This document shows, in pieces, positions 32,391 through 64,000 of a stretch of DNA of 64,000 nt. Below the pieces are notes generated by a model. The model did not search any database, was not told where the DNA came from, and saw nothing but the letters and a program-made list of their open reading frames with translations. How positions within the stretch are numbered: position 1 is the first letter of the stretch; every line of letters begins with the position of its first letter. Source of the DNA: Lamellibrachia satsuma (Eukaryota > Annelida > Polychaeta > Sabellida > Siboglinidae); the NCBI GenBank assembly GCA_033239005.1, contig BSQZ01000025.1:7626501-7690500 (forward strand), in the 5' to 3' direction. The translations under genes were made by a program, and so were the position numbers.

Positions 32391-32659
32391 CAGTAACATT
32401 AATTTGCCCTAGGAATAATGTTTCAGTCACATTGCTGAAAATGGAGCAGGATTTTAGTTTGAATTGTAAACGATGTGCTCTGGCAGCAATTCAGTCAGCA
32501 CAAGTAACATTGAAGCAGCGATACTCTGACCTCCTTCATAAGCCAGAAAACAACTGAACGACCCCTGTTGTTTGACCTATACATTCCACTGTTCCTATTG
32601 CAATATCCTCGTCATATATATATATTGATACATCTGCAGTGAATGTGTAACAAAGAGAC

Positions 32660-32661
<2 letters not shown>

Positions 32662-32756
<95 letters not shown>

Positions 32757-32785
32757 CATTTATATATATATATATATATATTATA
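32662..32785. repeat. (TA)n-rich tract
   Basis: TA repeats interrupted by ATAATA and TATACATTTATA, with a 30-bp block duplicated. Confidence 0.95.
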
Positions 32786-32789
32786 TACA

Positions 32790-34099
32790 TTTATCTTGAG
32801 CACTATACATGTCTGTTTATATTAATCATAGGCATATATACATTTCACGAAAGTGGTCATGTGTAGTATACAAGTGATATATAATGTACATACTGTAGTT
32901 GCTACATAATAGATATGATATAAGTCTGATCGCTAAAATTGATGGTTTGGATTTTAAGAATTTGTAAATTGTAGATGACCCCTAGTTAGCTGCAGTTGTT
33001 TTGCTTGGCTGTAAGGGGGATATCAAGATTTGTATTTAATTGTGTATTGTAAGATACTGATTTGGCAAATATGTCATGAAAATGAAGACAATTATGTATC
33101 AACATTCCACTTTCTGAAGAAAAAAAATTAAACGTGTCTATTCTATTTAACTTGGTGTCTGTGTGTTTGTGGTATATCACCTTCAATTCTTGTTCCCTGC
33201 ATGTTTAAAAAATAATAGTTGGTTAAACATCTATGGAGGTTGCAGAATGGGGTACCACAAGGTTCCTTGGAGGTCCATAAAAGTATGTCTGGAACGTTAA
33301 CTTTGTCTACTCATAAAATATAATAATTATATGTAATGCATGCGCGGAAATTTTGGGATATAATTTTAAATCTGGGAGTCCGTGGAAGTCTCGTTTTCAT
33401 GCGTCCTATTCAAGGATAGTTAAAAAAAAATTAATTTTAAATCAAATTTTATTTTAGTAACTAATGGGTTACTTAGTTCAGCAATGTGTGTGGACCTCTC
33501 CTTGAAACTTGGATCTAAAAGCGTTTTCAAAATACATTCAAATTTTATTTCAAATTATTTTCAAAACACTAATTTGAAATACTTTCTCTGGGTATTGTTT
33601 ATTTTAAATACTTTTCGAGTATTTTTACCATGCCTCGTTACACCTAACCAAAGTTGCATAAATTATGCAAATTAAATGTATTTGGACTGCCCCTCCCTTT
33701 CGCCCTGTTATCTCTATCCTTTCCCAGCTTCTCCTCCTCCTGCCTCATGGAGGGTAATTAGTGTAGTCTCCAGTCGGTTGTGAAAATAACCCCGTAGTGA
33801 AATTTGATCCATACCAATTTCCTTATTTAGATATAGTCACCGGATTCCTAGAGCTCTTCAGAGCTGGAGGCCAAAACCTAGTTCAATATGGCAGCCTCCA
33901 TGAGCCAGGAGTAGGCGTGGTCATATCCGTAAAAATAGTGATATGATGAAAAATTGCTGTATTACAATAGTAGTAGTTTTGTCTGCGAACTTACGCCTAA
34001 CTGCAGTTCAACAAGTAATGTACAGTGTCGTTTAAGTAGTTGCTGTACAATAACCGATTAATACTTCCGTTTTAACAACGGGCGCCAAGCCTGTCACTC
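32790..34099. other. Intergenic between the GGT7-like and unc-45 genes
   Basis: No coding exon recognised on either strand. A palm-like GVPQGS word at about 33251 has no LINE context. Confidence 0.4.
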
Positions 34100-34343
34100 A
34101 GCCGGTACTCAGCTGTCTGTCAACGACAGTGATTAGCTCGTCGCAGCTGGAATCGAGAAGTTCGGGAACATAAAAATAACTTTTGGACGTTTCTGGGTGC
34201 TTCTAGGCATAAGGGAATCGTGGCTTTGTGTGAAGCTTGCCGTTTTTGTATACCTCTCTCAAGTGTTCTGTCACTGACTGAAAGACAAGGAAGGTCGCGA
34301 AAGAAGACGGAAACAAACAGGACACTACACGGAAGTTTAAGAA
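34100..34343 (+). promoter_or_regulatory. unc-45: Probable unc-45 promoter and noncoding first exon
   Basis: A stretch richer in CpG than its surroundings (for example GGGCGCC near 34080 and several CG steps to 34325) ends in a good donor, GAA then GTGAGT, cut after 34343. An acceptor TTGTTATAG at 34754-34762 lies 18 bases before the ATG. This fits a 5' UTR exon spliced to coding exon 1. No TATA box was seen. Confidence 0.45.
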
Positions 34344-34439
34344 GTGAGTAAGCTGCCAAAATGACTGCTTAGCCTTAGGCTTAGACCAGTTTAGTTAAAT
34401 GTGCTGGAACAGAATAGTGAGCGATAATTGACATAAACC

Positions 34440-34705
34440 TTCACTTTCCATAATTGTTTATCACGACTTCAGTGGAAAGTACAGGTGTGAATAAGTGGTG
34501 TCCTCAATTCAGTTTTTTGCTTTTCTCGCTGTATAATAGTTTCGCAAAAATCAAACCTGTCGAATATCCACTATGACATGCTAGCTCGTTCGTGCAAATT
34601 TATGTGTATTTTTTGGACAGAATCATTGGACAAACTATTAAATTATTTTTACAGCATCTGGTCATAATTTGGCGAATTGAACTGACGAATGTTAAAAGGC
34701 ATCTT
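34440..34705 (+). repeat. Dispersed repeat, copy A
   Basis: The order CGCAAAAATCAAACCTGTCG, ATATCCACTATGACATGC, CGTTCGTGCAAAT, AATCATTGGACAAACTATTA and GGCGAATTGAACTGACGAA matches the segment at 46090-46760 in sequence and order. It lies in the first intron of unc-45. Confidence 0.75.
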
Positions 34706-34780
34706 TTCCTTGATTTTATGAACTTCCAGATTAGTTCAAAATGTAATTATTTTTTGTTATAGATTAAAATCAAACCAGTC

Positions 34781-58616
<23,836 letters not shown>

Positions 58617-59845
58617 TCCAAGCAAGTAGACATTGTGGGGGCTGTTAAGCAAAGCAGATGATGCCAATTATGTTGATGTTTGTGAGGGACTTGGCAAGCT
58701 GCAGTAACATTACTTGGAGCTGGGGTAAGCTGCAGTAACATTACTGGGGTAAGCTTGCACAACTCTACAATGCAAAGTCTTTATCATGGACAAAAGAGAT
58801 TATGTCATTTGAAGAAGAAATGGCATGCATCATGTTGTCATTGGTAGTGAATAAGTTACATGATGTGTTCAGAAAAAGGCATACAGTAGTGTAATTATGG
58901 TGCTTAGCAACCATATCTGATGAATGCTACAGAACATTCAATAGAGATTGCTTTTATCAGTGGTGGACAAAGTGAGGCTTAACATAAGGCTAGCCCAGTG
59001 AAATGAAGCTGGACGGGTTGGTGTGTCTATTCAGTTGTAAAGTGTGTTTTCCCTGAACATTTTTTCTCTCAAAAACACTGCATTCATTACAGTGATGAGA
59101 TGAAAGTGGTTCTAGTGCCCATCAACTCAAACCGTCAGTGGATTCTTGTACTTTAGTAGTAGTGCTAAAGGAAATTACATTTAATATTTTGCATGACACG
59201 TCTTCCATATTTTGGTAACCCTGTGTGAAAAGTGTGTATTTAACAATGTGTGGGATGTATGTTCTTGAAATGTAAGAAGAATTCTAAATCATTTACCAGG
59301 TAAACCCATCACACTAATACATTATGTTCAGTTTTTTATTGGGTAGGTTTTCTTGAACATCCTGCGAAACCTGAGGCTTCGGACGAGGTCTTAGGGGACT
59401 TCTCTTATGAGCTACTGCATATCTGTATGCAAGATTGACTAGTTCTGGTGTTCTCCTGCAACCACAGATCTGGAGGAGAATTGTTCAATAGCTGTTCTAT
59501 CAATAAGACATCCACCAAACGATTATAATCATCCTTGACTAGACTCAGAGTAATCCAGATCTCTAAAACTTTTCGCAATACGATTCAGCCATCAGTTGAT
59601 ATCTCTAGCACGTCCTGTTAGGAGAGCGGCCAGCCTGGGTTATCAAGTGAAATGAAATTATCATAACAACTCCGTTGTGAAGTGCTAGTCTACCAAACTA
59701 TGTTCGATAAATAGTACAATTAATAAATCAATAAATAGTACAATTAATAAATCAATAAATAGTACAATTGATGCTTTTTGACATTACTTGCAATCTGGTT
59801 TTTTAGTATGCCATTCTTAATAAAGCTGCATGTGGAATTGAAAGT
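58617..59845 (+). other. unc-45: unc-45 3' UTR with polyadenylation signal
   Basis: No ORF of interest lies between the stop and AATAAA at 59819-59824, followed about 20 bases on by a GT-rich stretch (GAAAGTTTGTTC). This is a good candidate transcript end. Other AATAAA hexamers lie just before it in an AATAAAT cluster at 59721-59760. Confidence 0.5.
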
Positions 59846-60109
59846 TTGTTCAATATTTAATCTAGTCCAAGTGTCTTGTTTTCTATGTAGCAGTGATTAG
59901 TAATAAACAGCTCCTGGTTGAAATGATTAAGACTTGTTGTGCGATGCAGGCTAACAGTATCTTACAGCCCTCTTAACCCATTTATGTTGCGCGTGAGTGC
60001 GTGCGTGACACAAACGTAATTAATCACGTTCTGTGACCTGTCAATTACACCAAAACCATTCAGTTTCATTTCAACTTGCATCCACATACAAACCTACTGA
60101 TAAAACATG

Positions 60110-60300
60110 TCCTTACATATTTGAAGATCTACAATTGTCTTAAGGTATCCGACTTGATACAGAGTTTACACTGGGAACACCTTGCCACCAGAAGATCAAA
60201 CAGACGTCACCATATTCCAAAAAAGCCATCGACGATCAGTTATCCTTGCCAGTCGGAAATCTTCTCCAGCTCACCCCATACCTCGAAAGAGGTAATGTAG
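60110..60300 (+). pseudogene. Possible LINE RT thumb fragment
   Basis: VSDLIQSLHWEHLATRRSNR resembles the LGWxxLxxRRxxxRL segment after the RT palm in Jockey-type LINEs. The rest of the 74-codon frame is not recognisable. Confidence 0.4.
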
Positions 60301-60392
60301 AGAAAACAAATGTAATTTGATTTGTCTGGATGAAAAAAGAAGACTTGATGTTTCCTTAAAAAGGAAATAATTGTTGATAGCAGCTTCTCACT

Positions 60393-60430
60393 GAATATAT
60401 ACGCTACTGATGTCAGTAGCGTATATATTC
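60393..60430. repeat. 18-bp inverted repeat with 2-bp loop
   Basis: GAATATATACGCTACTGA, TG, TCAGTAGCGTATATATTC: exact arms, 31 bp before a (GTGC)n tract. Confidence 0.96.
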
Positions 60431-60460
60431 TCTATAGATGACTGACTACCATGGGGGATG

Positions 60461-60466
60461 TGTGTG

Positions 60467-60529
<63 letters not shown>

Positions 60530-60537
60530 ATGCGTGT
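60461..60537. repeat. (GTGC)n microsatellite
   Basis: About 17 perfect GCGT units after a short GT run. Confidence 0.98.
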
Positions 60538-61036
60538 GACAGTAATAATTATATCAGGCCATTATGATTGCTAAGTTTAAATGGGAGTTAACATATAATA
60601 CATACCTTGCAATCCATACATAATATAATATTAGTTTTGTAATATCCCATCATAATCACAGCCTACAGGTTAGCAGAGCGTATAAATTATGCAATGTTCA
60701 TATTATATTGAATGTATTAAACATATCTGGTCTATCAACTATAAAGCCATCATTCATAAATCATAAATAACGCTCAAAAGTCAATAATGTTATTTAACAA
60801 GATGGAAATCGTTATGTTGCATATGATAAACCACGGAGAGAAGATGTAAAGTACAATTTATCGGCCAGCAAGATACGTTTAGGCGGCTTTTACAGTTCTT
60901 CCTGAACGGGTGACAGTCCGTATCTCCAGCTAAGCCATCGTCGGTGTGCTGTGGCGATGATAGCATCGTCTCTGTTGTAGGGGTGTGCTATCTGCTTTCA
61001 CTTACATCCGGGGTGAATGATGGTTGTACCCCTTTC

Positions 61037-61180
61037 GCCAGACTTGTCGTCACATTGAAAGAAGAACTCCAAAGTGGCATAAAGACAGTCAATGATGACA
61101 TGTGCAAAGTTAAACAAGAGATACAAAAACAGAAATGGAAATTAGATGCTCTTGAGCAATACAGCAGGCGCGATAGTGTA
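61037..61180 (+). pseudogene. LINE ORF1-like coiled-coil fragment
   Basis: TLKEELQSGIKTVNDDMCKV then KQEIQKQKWKLDALEQYSRR DSV matches the heptad stretch and the LDxLEQYSRRNS motif that opens the RNA-binding part of LINE ORF1 proteins. It breaks off at a GTACGGACTCC junction. Confidence 0.7.
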
Positions 61181-61284
61181 CGGACTCCACCGTTAAACAC
61201 ACGTTCACTCGCGACGGCAGAGTTCACTGCATGGTGTCGGAGAATGGCAGAGAGAAGAAGGCGACGCTTGGCAACCCTCTTCAA

Positions 61285-61620
61285 ACTCGCTTGGTCGGAA
61301 GAGAGAACCAAGAACACACACCTCTACATGGAATATTAGACAATCTTGGTCGGAAGAGAGAACCAAGAACACATACCTCTACATGGAATAGTAGACAATC
61401 TTGTCGGAAGAGAGAACCAAGAACACACACCTCTACATGGAATATTAGACAATCTTGGTCGGAAGAGAGAACCAAGAACACACACCTCTACATGGAATAT
61501 TAGACAATCTTGGTCGGAAGAGAGAAGCAAGAACACACACCTCTACATGGAATATTAGACAATCTTGGTCGGAAGAGAGAACCAAGAACACATACCTCTA
61601 CATGGAATATTAGACAATCT
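61285..61620. repeat. 55-bp minisatellite, 6 copies
   Basis: Unit CTTGGTCGGAAGAGAGAACC, AAGAACACACACCTCTACAT, GGAATATTAGACAAT; one unit is 54 bp. Confidence 0.96.
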
Positions 61621-61806
61621 TGGACTGACTCGAACATGAGTAATAACTATTCATTATGGCTGGAAACAAACTGAAAAGTTCTCTGTGTTAAATACCAATA
61701 CACTGGAGACAAGCACGTTTAAAAAAAATAAAAAAATATTTATTTATTTTCGAAAATATGACCCCTCGTTATATTATCGGAATTGCAAATTATCAAAATT
61801 CTAAGA

Positions 61807-61841
61807 AATGTATTATAAGTTATAACACGTTTCTTAGAATA
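61807..61841. repeat. Imperfect inverted repeat, 14-bp arms
   Basis: AAATTCTAAGAAATGT on the left and ACGTTTCTTAGAAT (as CACGTTTCTTAGAATATT) on the right pair with one mismatch across a short AT-rich loop; exact limits may be off by a few bases. Confidence 0.5.
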
Positions 61842-62089
61842 TTTGGCAGACTTCGTTCACTGACGTATATATAAAACAATGGTTGCGTCGATTTTCCAAA
61901 GAGAGGGTTGTTTGCAAATATGATCGCGAACTGGCATGCGATTGGATGATATTAATAGCTTTTGGCCTGGCGACTATGCACAGTTTATTAAATGTCATTG
62001 ACGGTGGAGCGCCACCAACAGCAGTGGTTTCACTACAAATGCAACCAAAATATATTGCGAAGTAAATAAAAAATTAAAACGAAGCTAAA

Positions 62090-62229
62090 AGTCGCGTTAC
62101 TTTAAATAAAACTACTTCATTACAAGTAAAAGTATTTAGTAAAAATTCTACTTCGTTACATGCCAATTACTTGACATAACTAATCAAGTATTGTAACGAA
62201 GTACTTTACTTCATTACATGCCAACCCTG
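62090..62229. mobile_element. hAT-like transposon end
   Basis: Ends AAGTACTTTACTTCATTACA TGCCAACCCTGG. In reverse this is CCAGGGTTGGCATGTAATGA AGTAAAGTACTT, the CAGGGTTGGCA start with CGTTAC-rich subterminal repeats typical of hAT elements. No second end or target duplication was found. Confidence 0.5.
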
Positions 62230-62429
62230 GTTATAACAAACTAATAATTTCTTCCAAATTACCTGCAGTATCCACAATTAAGCTAACAACGACGACAAAA
62301 ACATAAGTATATCGACATTTTATAACCGTGCACTGACTACGACTTTTGTTTACTTGGGATCATCCTACAGTTACATTTCCCATTGGTGACCATGTTAACG
62401 TTTTGAATGATTGTATTAAGAAATGTACC

Positions 62430-62748
62430 GTTCATCCTCACCATACCCCGTAACTGTAACTCTTACCATGCCCTTAACTGTACCCTTAATTGTACTTCTT
62501 ATCATTCCCCTAACTATACCCCTAAATATAATTCTCACCACACCTTTAACTCTACCCATAACTGTAATTCTTACCATACCCTTAATTGTACCCATAGCTG
62601 TAATTCTCACCATACCTTTAACTGTACCCTTAACTGTAATTCTCACCATACCCTTAACTGTAATTCTCACCATACCCATAACTATACCCATAACTGTAAT
62701 TCTCGCCATACACCTAACTCTACCCTTAACTGTAATTCTCGTATACTG
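62430..62748. repeat. Minisatellite of 18-24 bp, about 14 copies
   Basis: Words CCATACCCTTAACTGTAATT CTCA with TAACTCTACC and TAACTGTACC variants. Confidence 0.92.
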
Positions 62749-63044
62749 TAAGATCGCCCAAGGTTTGCAAAATAACTAACGTTTTTGCACCATTGACTTG
62801 TGTCTGCAAACACAAAGTAGTGTGCTAGAGCCATAAGTGTACAGAGCACTGGGGTATGTGAAAACCACGCAAAATCGATGTGTGAATTGATCTGAATTGA
62901 TATTTTAATTCAGCTGTACATTTGACCATCTACAGTATGGGCCTATGTGCAGTCAACCTGAACATTTACAGCTGAGGGGCGTGACTATCCGTCTACCAAA
63001 TTGACTAACGCCCTCCAGAATGAATCAGATGTAAACATGAGACA

Positions 63045-63660
63045 ACACGTGGTGTCAACTTGACAACTACACGTAAAAGCCGGCGTGTGTCATCGTCTAG
63101 TAGCTCAATAGCCACGGACAAAGAAGACTTTATCAGTGGAATGCTGGCTGCTCTTAGCAGCAAAGAAGTCATTGAGAAATTATAAGCAGCAGTAGTAACT
63201 GATCTACGTAAATAAGTCATTGAGAAAATACAAGCAGCAGTAGTAACTGATCTACGTAAAGAAGTCATTGTGAAACTACAAGCAGCAGTAGTAACTGATT
63301 TACGTAAAGAAGTCACGTACCCCAGATGTGTTATCGAAAAGAAAGATGCAACAATACAGTCAGTTACAAAACGAGTCGATGACTTGGAAGTCGCACTTGA
63401 TGACCATGAACAATACTCAAGGAGAACTCACTGAGACTTTTCGGTCTTGTGGAAAGTGAAAACGAGGACATAACTAAACGCACAATAGATGCGCTAAACG
63501 AATCGATGAGTCCAAAACTGAGTCCGCCCGTCCGATTGGAGGAGATTGACCGAATTCATCGACCCCATCCTCATAAAGAGCATTGCGAACAAGGTAATCG
63601 TTATCAAAACTCTTAAAGAAATGAATGACAATGCCAAATAAGGCATCATGAACATGAACT
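63045..63660 (+). pseudogene. LINE ORF1 with a tripled 16-residue coiled-coil unit
   Basis: One frame reads TTRKSRRVSSSSSIATDKED, FISGMLAALSSKEVIEKL, then three 48-bp units encoding EVIEKLQAAVVTDLRK-type heptads, then KDATIQSVTKRVDDLEVALD and DHEQYSRRTH-stop. A shifted frame continues ESENEDITKRTIDALNESMS and EEIDRIHRPHPH. This is the coiled coil plus (D/E)xxEQYSRR and EDxxxRSHR core of LINE ORF1 RNA-binding proteins. There are two stops inside the repeats and a frameshift. Confidence 0.75.
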
Positions 63661-63819
63661 GACATACCCAGTGTCAGTGCTCCGTACCTGTATACACCAA
63701 ACTATGACTGCCTACTTCAAGTTTGCTAAGTGCTATAATATATTGCTATGTTTTTGTAATTCCAAATTTTTTTTCTTTCCACTGTGTTTACATGGATTCA
63801 ATTTACATGTTTATTCAAA

Positions 63820-63984
63820 CATATTTTAATGACGCCAAAACAGTGTTATATATGTAAAAAATATGTTAATAAGCGTACTTCCTTAACCTGTATCATTTGT
63901 TCTTGTGTATATCATACTAAATGTTTACCTTATTTGCAAATTAATTATGTGGAGCTAATTACCAACTGGCACTGCATTAAATGA
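63820..63984 (+). other. PHD-like zinc finger ORF at the window edge
   Basis: CYICKKYVNKRTSLTCIICS then CVYHTKCLPYLQINYVELIT and NWHCIK give Cys-x2-Cys, Cys-x2-Cys, His-x2-Cys and Trp-His-Cys, a C4HC3-like pattern; the last Cys would fall beyond a stop. PHD fingers of this style occur in LINE ORFs, and an ORF1 remnant lies just upstream, so a LINE origin is likely. Confidence 0.5.
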
Positions 63985-64000
63985 ATTTCGTCTATTCTGC

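Noticed and set aside
33240..33275. GVPQGS-like word suggesting a LINE palm
   Set aside because: No neighbouring RT motifs in any frame.

Overview
The window is animal nuclear DNA, most likely from a marine invertebrate. The evidence is two long multi-exon genes with GT-AG introns, CR1/Jockey-type LINE debris, a hAT-type DNA transposon, tRNA-SINE-like fragments and a very heavy load of tandem repeats (by my rough sum about 19-20 kb, near 30% of the window). A galaxin-like cysteine-rich gene fits a mollusc, brachiopod, cephalochordate or similar lineage. The sequence alone does not settle the phylum, and nothing here is prokaryotic.

Layout. Positions 1-7300 hold intergenic DNA, an extreme (TCTG)n tract at 1318-2061, a decayed LINE 3' fragment on the minus strand (2350-2844), a probable two-exon secreted galaxin-like gene on the minus strand (3729-5569) and a 113-bp near-perfect palindrome (5832-5944). 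A type II membrane gamma-glutamyltransferase of the GGT7 type runs from 7443 to 31446 on the plus strand: 16 coding exons, 588 codons plus stop, all phases closing. Its introns contain a minus-strand LINE broken by its own minisatellite and by a 1347-bp hAT insertion (10453-13487), many minisatellites, and a 5'-truncated CR1-like LINE (28425-30895). Positions 31447-34300 are intergenic. The myosin chaperone gene unc-45 runs from 34781 to 58616 on the plus strand: 19 coding exons, 1056 codons plus stop, with TPR, central and UCS domains. After it come a 3' UTR with AATAAA, scattered LINE fragments including two ORF1 coiled-coil pieces, a hAT end and a PHD-like finger at the right edge.

The two large genes are unrelated in function: UNC-45 is a cytoplasmic Hsp90 co-chaperone that folds myosin motors, and GGT7-type proteins are membrane-anchored glutathione-hydrolase relatives. 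What links them is how tandem duplication has hit their exon borders. In GGT7 exons 6, 10, 15 and 16 the acceptor plus the first bases of the exon are repeated upstream of the real exon. In unc-45 exon 17 the last 48 coding bases plus the GTAAGT donor are repeated seven times in frame without a stop, so donor choice could add 16-residue helices to the UCS domain one at a time. UNC-45 also carries a C-terminal tail of about 118 residues made of acidic heptads. Splice usage and repeat lengths are predictions from sequence; long reads and RNA reads would test them.
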